From Pseudolabrys sp. FHR47 (GTDB taxonomy: Bacteria > Pseudomonadota > Alphaproteobacteria > Rhizobiales > Xanthobacteraceae), in assembly GCF_005153485.1 (NCBI RefSeq), contig NZ_CP039740.1:558001-622000 (forward strand): a stretch of 64,000 bases of DNA, in the 5' to 3' direction. Made by a program: the position numbers and the translations under genes. Numbering within the stretch: the first letter of the stretch is position 1; each line of letters opens with the position of its first letter. Shown piece by piece: positions 1-8,149 of the stretch. Under the pieces are notes generated by a model. That model was not told the DNA's origin and searched no databases. It saw nothing but the letters and a program-made list of their open reading frames with translations.

Positions 1-908
1 AGGGCAACGACCAGGCCGCCTTCGATGTCGGCGCCGGCCGTATGGTGATGACGACCGACGGCTACGTGATCTCGCCGCTGTTCTTCCCCGGCGGCGACAT
101 CGGCTCGCTCGCCGTGCATGGCACGGTCAACGACGTCGCCATGGCCGGCGCCCGACCACTTTATCTTTCCGCCAGCTTCATCATCGAGGAAGGCTTCCCG
201 TTTGCCGATCTGAAACGCATCGCCGACAGCATGGGCGAGGCGGCACGCGCGGCCGGCGTGCCGGTCGTGACCGGCGACACCAAGGTCGTCGAGCGCGGCA
301 AGGCGGACGGCGTGTTCATTTCCACCACCGGCATCGGTGTGGTGCCAGCCGGCCTCGATCTGTCGGCCGAAAAGGCGCGTGCCGGTGACCGCGTGATCGT
401 CTCGGGAACGCTCGGCGACCATGGCGTGGCCGTCATGTCGAAGCGTCAGAATCTCACCTTCGACACTGCGATCGTATCCGACTCGGCGGCGCTGCACGAA
501 CTGGTCGCCGCCATGGTCGCGGCCGCCGGGTCGGGTCTGCGGGTGATGCGCGACCCGACCCGTGGCGGTCTCGCGGCCACGCTCAATGAACTGGCGCAGC
601 AGTCGAAGGTCGGTTTCCGGATCGACGAGGACGCGCTGCCGGTGAAGCCGGAAGTCGCCGCGGCCTGCGAACTGCTCGGCCTCGATCCTCTCTATGTTGC
701 GAACGAAGGCAAGCTCGTTGCCATCGTCGCACCGGAGGCTGCCGCCGTCGTGCTCGCCGCCATGCGCGCGCATCCGCACGGCCGCGACGCGGCCGTGGTC
801 GGCGAAGCGGTCGTCGACGACCATCGTTTTGTGCAGATGACGACGGCCTTCGGCGGCGGCCGCATTGTCGACTGGCTGTCCGGCGAGCAATTGCCGCGGA
901 TTTGTTGA
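1..908 (+). CDS. hypE: Hydrogenase maturation protein HypE (5' end outside window)
   Basis: HypE converts the carbamoyl group placed on its own C-terminal cysteine by HypF into thiocyanate, the source of the cyanide ligands of the NiFe hydrogenase active site; it works in the cytoplasm with HypF, HypC and HypD. The open frame runs from the window edge (codons start at base 3), so the N-terminus is missing. Visible are the GGDIGSLAVHGTVNDV block of the PurM-like ATP-binding fold, the DPTRGGLAATLNE block, and the diagnostic C-terminal PRIC, whose cysteine carries the thiocyanate. The next gene, hypX, follows within 8 bases, so the two are co-transcribed. Identity is seen directly; the role is from the family. 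Confidence 0.97.
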   Translation, partial: GNDQAAFDVGAGRMVMTTDGYVISPLFFPGGDIGSLAVHGTVNDVAMAGARPLYLSASFIIEEGFPFADLKRIADSMGEAARAAGVPVVTGDTKVVERGKADGVFISTTGIGVVPAGLDLSAEKARAGDRVIVSGTLGDHGVAVMSKRQNLTFDTAIVSDSAALHELVAAMVAAAGSGLRVMRDPTRGGLAATLNELAQQSKVGFRIDEDALPVKPEVAAACELLGLDPLYVANEGKLVAIVAPEAAAVVLAAMRAHPHGRDAAVVGEAVVDDHRFVQMTTAFGGGRIVDWLSGEQLPRIC

Positions 909-915
909 GGGCGCC

Positions 916-2622
916 ATGCGCATCCTGCTGCTCGTTCACAGCTTCAACAGCCTGTCGCAGCGGCTGCATGTCGAGCTGTGCGAGCGCGGCCACGCGGTTT
1001 CGGTCGAACTCGACGTCAACGATGCGGTGACGCGCGAGGCGATCGCTTTGGCCGATCCAGATCTCGTTCTTGCCGCCTTCCTGAAGCGGGCGATCCCGGA
1101 GGATGTCTGGCGCGCGCGTCGTTGCCTGGTCGTGCATCCCGGCATCGTCGGTGACCGCGGCCCCTCGGCGCTCGATTGGGCGGTGCTCGACGGCGAAAAG
1201 GAATGGGGCGTCACCGTGCTCGAGGCCGACGCCGAGATGGATGCGGGCCCGGTCTGGGCGTCGGCGACGTTTCCGATGCGTGCGGCGACCAAGTCGAGTC
1301 TCTATCGCCGCGAAGTAGCCGATGCCGCGGTCGAGGCGGTGTTCACGGCGCTCGCGCGTCTCCAGTCGGGCACTTTCGTTCCGCAACGGCCCGATCACAA
1401 TGACCCATCGGTGCGCGGTCGCGGGCGTCCGTTGTGTCGACAAAACGACCGCGCCATCGATTGGGCGAATGACGCGACCGATATCGTGCTGCGCAAGATC
1501 CGGAGTGCCGACGGCACGCCAGGCGTGCGCGACGAACTGTTCGGCCGCGCCGTGCGGTTCTACGATGCCCATCGCGCCGAGGGCCTCTCCGGCGCGCCCG
1601 GCGCGCTGATCGCGCGCTGCGGTGACGCCATCGCGCGCGCCACGCGCGATGGCGCGGTGTGGATCGGTCATGTACGCGAGGAGGGCAGGTCGACGCTGAA
1701 GCTGCCGGCAACGTATGTCTTCGCGACGGAGTCCGCGGCCCTGCCGGTGGCGGAAGGCTATGCACCGATCCGCTATGTGGAGGATGGTCCGGTCGGTTTC
1801 CTCCATTTTGCCTTCTACAATGGCGCGATGAGCACCGCGCAATGCGAGGCGCTGCGCGCAGCCTATGCGCAGGCACTGGCGCGACCGACGCGCGTGCTGG
1901 TGCTGATGGGCGGACCGGACACCTGGTCAAACGGCATTCATCTCGGTCTGATCGAGGCGGCGGAGAGCCCGGCCGACGAGTCCTGGCGCAACATCAACGC
2001 TATGGATGATCTCACTCGTGACATCATCGAGACCACCGACCGGCTGGTGATCGCGGCCTTGCGCGGCGGCGCCGGTGCCGGTGGTGTGTTTCTCGCGCTC
2101 GCTGCCGACGAGGTGTGGGCCTGCGACGGCGTGGTGCTCAATCCGCATTACAAGGACATGGGCAATCTCTACGGCTCGGAATACTGGACCTATCTGCTGC
2201 CGCGCCGCGCCGGCGCTGAGAACGCACATCGTGTCACTCAGGCCCGCCTGCCGGTGGGCGTTGCCGAAGCGCGCCGGCTCGGGCTGATCGATCGCATCCT
2301 GCCGGCATCCGCGCGTACCGATGCAACTGCTGTCGCGCTTATCGCGCGGACCCTGGCGGTGGATGCCGGACTTGCCGTCCGGCTCGACGACAAGCGCCGG
2401 CGGCGCGCGGCCGACGAGGCGGAAAAGCCGCTGGCGGCCTATCGCGCCGAAGAGCTCGCCCGCATGCGGCTCAATTTCTACGGCTTCGACGCGAGCTATC
2501 ATGTCGCGCGGTATAATTTCATTCACAAGATCCCGAAATCGCGGACGCCCTTGACGCTGGCCCGACACCGGTTGGGTCCTGTCCGCGGTGCCGCGGGCCG
2601 CAAAGCGGAGGGCTTGCCGTGA
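916..2622 (+). CDS. hypX: Hydrogenase maturation factor HypX/HoxX (CO ligand synthesis)
   Basis: HypX makes carbon monoxide from formyl-tetrahydrofolate for the NiFe active site, allowing hydrogenase maturation in air. The 568-residue product has the expected two parts: an N-terminal formyltransferase-like half (about residues 1-260, with HPGIVGDRGPSALDWA) and a C-terminal enoyl-CoA hydratase/crotonase-like half (about 270-560, with GGAGAGGVFLALAADEVWA). I chose the ATG at 916 because MRILLLVHSFNSLSQRLH is the usual N-terminus of the family; an upstream non-ATG start would overlap hypE. It overlaps the next gene by 4 bases. Presence of hypX suggests the hydrogenase is used under oxic or microoxic conditions (inference). 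Confidence 0.95.
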   Translation: MRILLLVHSFNSLSQRLHVELCERGHAVSVELDVNDAVTREAIALADPDLVLAAFLKRAIPEDVWRARRCLVVHPGIVGDRGPSALDWAVLDGEKEWGVTVLEADAEMDAGPVWASATFPMRAATKSSLYRREVADAAVEAVFTALARLQSGTFVPQRPDHNDPSVRGRGRPLCRQNDRAIDWANDATDIVLRKIRSADGTPGVRDELFGRAVRFYDAHRAEGLSGAPGALIARCGDAIARATRDGAVWIGHVREEGRSTLKLPATYVFATESAALPVAEGYAPIRYVEDGPVGFLHFAFYNGAMSTAQCEALRAAYAQALARPTRVLVLMGGPDTWSNGIHLGLIEAAESPADESWRNINAMDDLTRDIIETTDRLVIAALRGGAGAGGVFLALAADEVWACDGVVLNPHYKDMGNLYGSEYWTYLLPRRAGAENAHRVTQARLPVGVAEARRLGLIDRILPASARTDATAVALIARTLAVDAGLAVRLDDKRRRRAADEAEKPLAAYRAEELARMRLNFYGFDASYHVARYNFIHKIPKSRTPLTLARHRLGPVRGAAGRKAEGLP

Positions 2623-4082
2623 CAACATCGGCAACCGTTCTTGTCGTGGACGACGAGGTGCGCTCGCTCGAGTCGCTCAGGCGCGTGCTCGCCGAGGAGT
2701 TCGAGGTGCTGTGCGCTGCAAATGCAGCCGAGGCGGCGAAATACCTGGAAGGCGACATCGTCCATGCCATCCTGTGCGACCAGCGCATGCCGGGCGACAC
2801 CGGCGTCGAGTTCCTCAAGCGCGTGCGCGATGCCTGGCCCGATCCGGTGCGCATGATCATTTCGGGCTACTCCGACTCGGAAGACATCATCGCCGGCATT
2901 AACGAGGCCGGTATCTACCAGTACATCACCAAGCCTTGGCATCCTCAGAAGCTGATCGAGACGGTGCGCGGCGCGGTTCAACTGTTTCAACTGCAGCAGG
3001 AGACCGAAGCCGCCGGCGTCGACATGAAGCTGACGCCGGAACGCGTAAAGCAGGTGGTGTCGGAAAAACGCGGCGCGGCGCGCCGGCTCTACGACTTCGA
3101 GCGCATCGTGCACGCGCCGACGAGCCCGTTGGCGGGCGTGATCGAGCTCGGAAAACGGGCCGCCGAGTACGATATTTCGGTGCTGATCACCGGCGAGTCG
3201 GGAACGGGCAAGGAATTGTTAGCGCGGGCGATCCACTATAGTTCGGCGCGCGCGGGCAAAGCGTTCGTGGTGCAAAACTGCGGCGCACTGCCCGACGAAT
3301 TGCTGGAGAGCGAGCTGTTCGGCTGCAAGAAAGGCGCGTTCACCGGCGCCTATCAGGATCGGATCGGGCTATTCGAGGTGGCCAATGAGGGCACGATCTT
3401 CCTCGATGAAATCGGCGAGACCTCGCCCGCCTTCCAGGTGAAACTCCTGCGCGTGCTACAGGAGAATGAGATTCGGCCGCTCGGCGCACAGCGCGTTCGC
3501 AAGGTTGACGTACGGGTTGTCGCCGCCACCAATCGCGATCTCGAAGTCGAGGTGCACAGCGGCCGCTTCCGCCGCGATCTGTACTATCGTCTCGCCGCCT
3601 TCCCAGTGCACATGCCGGCATTGCGCGAGCGCCCGATGGACATCCCGCTGATCGCCGAAAAGGTTCTGGCCGATGTAAACCGTGCCTTCCATCGTTCGCT
3701 TGCCGGCATTGCGCCGGCCGCGCTGGCGGGGATGCAAAAATACGATTGGCCGGGCAATGTGCGCGAGTTGCAGAACGAGATTCAGCGCATGGTCGTCATG
3801 GTCGATGGCGATCGGCTCGAGGCCGAGCATTTGTCGCCGCGCATTTCCCGGCGCGAGATGCCGATCATGCTGCCGCCGGGAACCAATGGCCACCTTACGC
3901 TGAAGGATAAGGTCGAGACGCTGGAGCGCCTGCTCATCACCGAGGCGCTCGAACGTCACGGCGGCAACATCAGCCGCATCGCCGACGAGCTCGGCCTGTC
4001 ACGCGTAGGCTTGCGCAACAAGCTCGGCCGCTACGACCTCAAGAAGGGCATCCGCGATGACGGCGAACCGCTCGACGGCTGA
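2619..4082 (+). CDS. hoxA: NtrC-family hydrogenase transcriptional activator HoxA/HupR
   Basis: This is a sigma54-dependent response regulator of uptake hydrogenase genes. The N-terminal receiver (residues about 6-120) has acidic D11/D12 and phospho-acceptor D54 in ILCDQRMPG. The AAA+ domain (about 165-400) has the Walker A GESGTGKE, the sigma54-contacting GAFTGA loop and a Walker B FLDEIGE. A Fis-type helix-turn-helix ends the 487-residue protein. The start is GTG at 2619, overlapping the hypX stop, with a GGAGG seven bases upstream. Its partner kinase follows. In characterised HupR/HoxA systems the unphosphorylated regulator is active; whether that holds here is unknown. Confidence 0.94.
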   Translation: MTTSATVLVVDDEVRSLESLRRVLAEEFEVLCAANAAEAAKYLEGDIVHAILCDQRMPGDTGVEFLKRVRDAWPDPVRMIISGYSDSEDIIAGINEAGIYQYITKPWHPQKLIETVRGAVQLFQLQQETEAAGVDMKLTPERVKQVVSEKRGAARRLYDFERIVHAPTSPLAGVIELGKRAAEYDISVLITGESGTGKELLARAIHYSSARAGKAFVVQNCGALPDELLESELFGCKKGAFTGAYQDRIGLFEVANEGTIFLDEIGETSPAFQVKLLRVLQENEIRPLGAQRVRKVDVRVVAATNRDLEVEVHSGRFRRDLYYRLAAFPVHMPALRERPMDIPLIAEKVLADVNRAFHRSLAGIAPAALAGMQKYDWPGNVRELQNEIQRMVVMVDGDRLEAEHLSPRISRREMPIMLPPGTNGHLTLKDKVETLERLLITEALERHGGNISRIADELGLSRVGLRNKLGRYDLKKGIRDDGEPLDG

Positions 4083-5436
4083 GCGTCCCGCCAGTCTTGT
4101 TGCCCAGCTTGCGGCGCGGCCTCCCGCCGAGTTCGACGGCGAGCGCGAGGGCGCCTGGATCGAAGTCATCCGCAAAATGGACGAGGTCTATGCCGACCTG
4201 TTGCGGTACGAGGCCGACCTCGAAGAGAAGAATGCCGCGCTTGAGGAAGCGCAGGCTTTTATTTCGAGCGTCATCGAGTCGGTATCGGACATTCTCATCG
4301 TCTGTGATTCGAACGGCATCATCCAGCAGGTGAATCCGGCCACCGTCGGCCTGCTCGGCCAACCTGCCGAACAGTTGGTCGGCCGCTCGCTCGCCGATCT
4401 CGTCGACGAGCCAGATCTCGGCAGGGTCGAGGATATTCTCAAGTCGCGGTTTCCCACCGACGTGGTCGACTGCGAATTGCGCTTCAAGAGCAGCGGCGGG
4501 CCGTCCGATCTGCTGGCGGTCAACGGTTCGACGCGCTATGACCAGAACGGCCGCCGGGTCGGCACCGTGCTGACGGGCCGCAAAGTGGGCGAGCTGCGCC
4601 GTGCCTACGAAGCCTTGCACAAGGCCCATGGCGAATTGAAACGCGCGCAGCGCCAGTTGGTCGAGCAGGAAAAGATGGCGAGCCTGGGCCGGTTGGTGGC
4701 CGGCGTCGCCCATGAACTGAACAATCCGATCAGTTTCGTCTATGGCAACATCCACGCCCTGGAGCGCTATCGCGAGCGCCTGACGGTCTACCTGCATGCC
4801 CTCCACGCCGGCGCTCCCGCCGCCAAGATCGACGAACTACGATGCTCGCTGAAGATCGACGCTCTGCTCGATGATCTCGGACCGCTCATCGACGGTACGC
4901 TGGAAGGTGCCATGCGTGTCTCCGACATCGTCAAGAATCTGCGGCGGCTGTCCTTCAGCAAAACGGGCGAGGCGGTACCCTTCACCGTCGAACGCGTCCT
5001 GCGAACCGCAGCGCGCTGGGCCGCCCGCGCCAAGGCGGTCAAGGTCGAGATCAGGATGGACATCGAGCCCGGCGCGATGATCGTCGCCAATGAGGGACAG
5101 GTTCATCAGATCCTGGTCAATCTGATCGATAACGCGCTCGACGCGATGCGTGATGCGCCGGCGCCCGTGCTCGATATCACCGCGCGTCGCGTCGACGACG
5201 ACATCTCGATCGAGGTCGCCGACAATGGGATCGGTCTGGCCGACGCTGTCGTCGACAAGGTGTTCGAGCCGTTCTTCACGACCAAGGTTGTCGGCGAGGG
5301 GACCGGGCTCGGGCTCTGGATCAGCTACAGCATCGCGCGCGAGTGCGGCGGCGGGTTGGCCGCGGCGAACAGGCCAGGCGGCGGGGCGGTCTTTACACTG
5401 ACGCTACCGGCAGCCGATAGCACGGGGTCGCAATAG
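4057..5436 (+). CDS. hupT: Hydrogenase-linked sensor histidine kinase HupT/HoxJ
   Basis: This is a soluble histidine kinase of 459 residues that pairs with the preceding regulator; in hydrogen-sensing systems it is controlled by the HupUV/HoxBC regulatory hydrogenase. The N-terminus has the family signature MDEVYADLLRYEADLEEKNA, then a PAS domain (about residues 70-185), a dimerisation/phospho-transfer segment with phospho-acceptor His at about residue 219 in GVAHELNNP, and an ATPase domain with N-, G1- and G2-box features (NLIDNALDA, DNGIGL, GTGLGL). No membrane segment is apparent. It overlaps hoxA by 26 bases, which indicates translational coupling. It is the last gene of the hydrogenase block; a convergent gene follows. 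Confidence 0.93.
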   Translation: MTANRSTAERPASLVAQLAARPPAEFDGEREGAWIEVIRKMDEVYADLLRYEADLEEKNAALEEAQAFISSVIESVSDILIVCDSNGIIQQVNPATVGLLGQPAEQLVGRSLADLVDEPDLGRVEDILKSRFPTDVVDCELRFKSSGGPSDLLAVNGSTRYDQNGRRVGTVLTGRKVGELRRAYEALHKAHGELKRAQRQLVEQEKMASLGRLVAGVAHELNNPISFVYGNIHALERYRERLTVYLHALHAGAPAAKIDELRCSLKIDALLDDLGPLIDGTLEGAMRVSDIVKNLRRLSFSKTGEAVPFTVERVLRTAARWAARAKAVKVEIRMDIEPGAMIVANEGQVHQILVNLIDNALDAMRDAPAPVLDITARRVDDDISIEVADNGIGLADAVVDKVFEPFFTTKVVGEGTGLGLWISYSIARECGGGLAAANRPGGGAVFTLTLPAADSTGSQ

Positions 5437-5552
5437 ACCGTCAAAGAGCAGGAGCCATGGCCGCGAAGGGCGCAGCGTAGCCAGCGCTGGCGTGATTTCA
5501 GACTCGGCCTTGTATGGCTGTTCGCGCTGTGTTGCGGGTTATGCCAGCAAGT

Positions 5553-6035
5553 CTACGCGGCGCTCCCGAATTGCTCGAGTAGAGCGTCGCGCGCCTCAGC
5601 GATACGACGGTAATGTTCGTCGCTGCCGCCTGCGTCGGGATGCGCGGCTTTGGCAAGTTGCCGGAAGGCAGCATTGATTTCCGAGGGCTTGAGCACGCCC
5701 GCCATCGGCAGGTTCAGCACCTCGCGGTGTTCCTTATTGTCGTTGTCGAAATCTCGCTCAAATAGGAAGGAGAAGGCCCGGCGCTTTTCCTGAGCTTCGC
5801 GGCGCAGATCGACCTGGTCCGCCTGCCATCTCGCGCGCGACATCACGAGACAGCCGCCAAAGGCGATCCGGCCCAGCCTTTCAAGTTCGTCAAGATTGAA
5901 CGGTCCTACGACCTCATAGGGGGGCGCCAGAAAGGCCCGCCTGCCACCCGCGCCATCGTCGACATGACCGACCGTCGCCATATCGAGGATGCCTATCGAG
6001 CCGTTCCAGATCACCCATTGCTCTTTGTCCGTCAT
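5553..6035 (-). CDS. J-domain protein, nif-linked
   Basis: The 160-residue protein has a J-domain at its C-terminus (about residues 100-155) with an intact HPD motif in AAHPDAGGSDEHYRRIAEA. The first hundred residues do not resemble the G/F or zinc-finger regions of DnaJ, so this is a specialised J-protein that would recruit DnaK to a particular client. It is the last gene of a minus-strand group with a Rieske protein and a truncated haemoglobin, downstream of a sigma54-type promoter, so a role in maturing an oxygen-sensitive or Fe-S client during nitrogen fixation is plausible but inferred. Convergent with hupT across a 116-base gap in which I see no gene. Confidence 0.85.
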   Translation of the reverse strand: MTDKEQWVIWNGSIGILDMATVGHVDDGAGGRRAFLAPPYEVVGPFNLDELERLGRIAFGGCLVMSRARWQADQVDLRREAQEKRRAFSFLFERDFDNDNKEHREVLNLPMAGVLKPSEINAAFRQLAKAAHPDAGGSDEHYRRIAEARDALLEQFGSAA

Positions 6036-6076
6036 GCCGCGCGCTTCTTTTTATGCGAGAGCTGGCATTGCCGATG

Positions 6077-6415
6077 TCACGCCGGCGAACGCGCCGCCTT
6101 GACAGGCCCGACGTCGACTTGGATCTCGTCACCCTCCACGCGCAATGTGTAAGAGTGGAGCGCGTTGCGGACGAGGTGTGTCACACACTTGCCGCTTGTG
6201 CTGTCGAAGCCCCACTGGTGAATCGGGCAAGTGATGACCTGGCCGTTGAAGGTGGCGTCGGTCAACGGCATATCCGCATGCGGACAGCGCCCGCGATAGG
6301 CCTTGAGCTCGCCGCCTGTCGGCCAGAGCAGGAGCACACTTTTCTTGCCCACATGAAAGAGGCCCATGCCGCCTTCGGCGACCGCACTCGTGGGGCAGAT
6401 AGATGTGAACGCCAT
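6077..6415 (-). CDS. Small Rieske-type [2Fe-2S] protein
   Basis: The 112-residue protein has both Rieske cluster motifs, CPHADMPL and CPIHQWGFD (Cys-X-His and Cys-X2-His), so it should bind a Rieske [2Fe-2S] cluster. There is no signal peptide or membrane segment, which points to a soluble cytoplasmic electron carrier like the small ferredoxin subunits of nitrite reductases and ring-hydroxylating oxygenases. It lies between a J-domain protein and a truncated haemoglobin on the same strand. Two other Rieske proteins occur in this window (34689-35096 and 49161-49610), with a different spacing and extra cysteines, so they are not recent copies of this one. The electron partner is unknown. Confidence 0.9.
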   Translation of the reverse strand: MAFTSICPTSAVAEGGMGLFHVGKKSVLLLWPTGGELKAYRGRCPHADMPLTDATFNGQVITCPIHQWGFDSTSGKCVTHLVRNALHSYTLRVEGDEIQVDVGPVKAARSPA

Positions 6416-6527
6416 ATGAGCTGCCGTCTGAAAAGGAGCGTCGGCCTCGGATCACGCAATTTCCAGGCCAGCGGAAAAGCCCTCTGGCTGACCTCGGGCG
6501 GGGCGCCGTGTCGCAAAGGCGACGTCA

Positions 6528-7022
6528 TCATCCATGTCTATTCCGAGACGGCGGATTATCGTGTGGATTTCCCGGTTGGTTGCGCATCCAATCCGCCAAT
6601 TTAAAGAAGGCCTGAAAGAGTTCGGCGCGTAGCCCGGCGTTGGGAATGGTCTCGTCCAATGCTCCACGCATACACAAAAGCCAGGCGTCGCGTTCGGCTT
6701 CGCCGATCTTGAAGCCAAAGTGGCGCATGCGCAGCCGCGGGTGACCGCGCTCCTGGGAATAAAGCGGCGGGCCTCCCAGCCATTCGCCGAGATAACGCTT
6801 CAGCACTTCCTTTGTCGGCGATAGGTCGGCGGAGTGCATTGCACGGATCACTTTGGCCTCTGGCAGGGTGTCCATGCGCGCGTAGAAAGCCTCGACCAGA
6901 CGGTCCACCGCCGGCGCGCCGCCAATGCGCGAGAACTGCGTGCCTTCGACGGGGGCTTCATTCGCGACGTTCTCCGTGTCCTGACGCACATCAGAGCCTT
7001 GCTGCTGGGCCAAACGAATCAT
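6528..7022 (-). CDS. Group II truncated haemoglobin
   Basis: The 164-residue product matches group II (TrHbO) truncated haemoglobins: an N-terminal extension of about 30 residues, then IGGAPAVDRLVEAFYARMD, a WLGGPPLYS segment and RMRHFGF carrying the proximal haem histidine. Such proteins bind O2 and NO and can supply or scavenge oxygen or detoxify NO and peroxide. It heads the minus-strand group truncated haemoglobin - Rieske - J protein, and a sigma54-type promoter lies about 90 bases upstream. A part in oxygen or NO control for nitrogenase is inferred from context. The start is the ATG at 7022; a downstream start would remove only the extension. Confidence 0.88.
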   Translation of the reverse strand: MIRLAQQQGSDVRQDTENVANEAPVEGTQFSRIGGAPAVDRLVEAFYARMDTLPEAKVIRAMHSADLSPTKEVLKRYLGEWLGGPPLYSQERGHPRLRMRHFGFKIGEAERDAWLLCMRGALDETIPNAGLRAELFQAFFKLADWMRNQPGNPHDNPPSRNRHG

Positions 7023-7058
7023 GATCGGTGTCTCCGGCGACGCGCGCCATCATCGGTA

Positions 7059-7074
7059 TGTACGTCGATATACA
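7059..7074 (+). promoter_or_regulatory. Putative NifA upstream activating site for modABC
   Basis: An exact TGT-N10-ACA site lies 104 bases upstream of the plus-strand -24 element at 7177, a distance typical of NifA-bound enhancers. A one-mismatch version (TGT-N10-ACG, 7228-7243) lies about the same distance from the minus-strand promoter at 7109. The motif alone is expected about 16 times by chance in a window of this size, so the spacing is what gives weight. Confidence 0.55.
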
Positions 7075-7108
7075 CGAACTGCGCCGAAGATCGACATGCC
7101 TAGATGAA

Positions 7109-7124
7109 CGCAATTTTCCTGCCA
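7109..7124 (-). promoter_or_regulatory. Sigma54 promoter for the haemoglobin-Rieske-J operon
   Basis: Reading on the minus strand, TGGCAGGAAAATTGCG fits the -24/-12 consensus TGGCACG-N4-TTGCW with GG and GC exactly ten bases apart. Transcription would start near 7097 and run into the truncated haemoglobin gene at 7022. Confidence 0.6.
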
Positions 7125-7176
7125 AGCAACGACGCGACGCCGATCAGATGTAGCACATCGACGTCTTGTGAGTCGC

Positions 7177-7192
7177 TGGCACGACATCTGCA
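7177..7192 (+). promoter_or_regulatory. Sigma54 promoter upstream of modA
   Basis: TGGCACGACATCTGCA has a perfect -24 half and a -12 GC at the correct ten-base spacing. The start point would be near 7204, giving a leader of about 125 bases to modA that contains a ModE-like box. Together with the minus-strand promoter and upstream sites, this fills the 307-base gap 7023-7329, which holds no gene. Confidence 0.55.
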
Positions 7193-7263
7193 CTTATTAT
7201 TTCACGGTCCATTGAATGGGCGTCGCTTGTCGTGTTTGGTACGCACCCTTGTCGTATTCCCGA

Positions 7264-7287
7264 CGCTATATGCACGGGGAATATCGC
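7264..7287 (+). promoter_or_regulatory. Candidate ModE (Mo-responsive) operator
   Basis: CGCTATAT is followed after nine bases by ATATCGC, an imperfect palindrome like the ModE box (CGnTATAT ... ATATnnCG). It sits about 45 bases in front of modA and downstream of the predicted sigma54 start, where a bound repressor could block transcription when molybdate is plentiful. No modE gene is in the window. Confidence 0.45.
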
Positions 7288-7329
7288 CACCCCAAGCGCG
7301 CGCCCTGTAAATTCTATCGGGAGACGTGC

Positions 7330-8130
7330 ATGTTCGAATTCCGGCGGCGCGCCCTGTTGCGATCTGCGGTCATCGTTGGGATCGCGGTGGCAACATCTTC
7401 GCTGCCGATCGAGGCGCTCTCACAGCAGTCCTCGCCTCCCATCGTTTTCGCCGCTGCGAGTCTCAAGACGGCGCTTGATGCGATTGCCGCGGACTGGCGA
7501 AAGGATACTGGCAAAGCCATTGCCATCTCCTATGCGTCTTCATCGGCCCTCGCCCGCCAGGTCGAGCAGGGCGCACCAGCCGACGTCTTTTTCTCCGCCG
7601 ATCTCGATTGGATGGATTGGCTGCAACAGCGCAACCTCATCAAGACGAATACGCGCGAGACACTTCTCGGCAACACCTTGGTTCTTATTGCGCCAGCGGA
7701 CGCCGCGGTGTCGTTTAAGATCGCGCCCGGAGCGGACCTCGGTGCGGCGCTCGGCGGCAGCCGTTTAGCAGTAACCGAGGTCAAATCGACGCCGGCGGGA
7801 AAGTACACCAAGTCTGCCCTCGAAAAGCTCGGGATGTGGGCAGGTGTCGAGAAGGAGTTGGCCCAAGCCGATACGGTCCGGGCGGCGCTTGCGTTTGTCG
7901 CGCGTGGTGAGGCGCGGTTTGGCGTCGTCTATGCGACCGACGCCAAAGCCGAGCCGAAGGTGAGGGTTGTCGATGTCTTCCCGACGTCGAGCCATGAGCC
8001 CATCGCCTATCCGGTTGCGCTCACCGCTTCTTCCATCAATCCCGATGCCTTGGCGTTTCTCGCCTATTTGAAGACCCGAGACGCCGGCAAGCGCTTCGTC
8101 GAGCAGGGCTTCAGCATTCTTGGACAGTGA
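7330..8130 (+). CDS. modA: Molybdate ABC transporter substrate-binding protein ModA
   Basis: ModA captures molybdate (and tungstate) in the periplasm for the ModBC transporter. The 266-residue protein has an export signal with an arginine-rich start (FEFRRRALLRS) and a hydrophobic stretch to about residue 30, possibly Tat-type. The mature domain starts PPIVFAAASLKTALDAI and contains the oxyanion-binding SYASSSALARQVEQGAPAD segment. The ATG at 7330 is chosen because the signal peptide begins there; an upstream in-frame start would add about 38 residues without family resemblance. It heads modABC, giving Mo for FeMo-cofactor. Confidence 0.95.
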   Translation: MFEFRRRALLRSAVIVGIAVATSSLPIEALSQQSSPPIVFAAASLKTALDAIAADWRKDTGKAIAISYASSSALARQVEQGAPADVFFSADLDWMDWLQQRNLIKTNTRETLLGNTLVLIAPADAAVSFKIAPGADLGAALGGSRLAVTEVKSTPAGKYTKSALEKLGMWAGVEKELAQADTVRAALAFVARGEARFGVVYATDAKAEPKVRVVDVFPTSSHEPIAYPVALTASSINPDALAFLAYLKTRDAGKRFVEQGFSILGQ

Positions 8131-8149
8131 CAGTGTCGGGGATCCGGTT

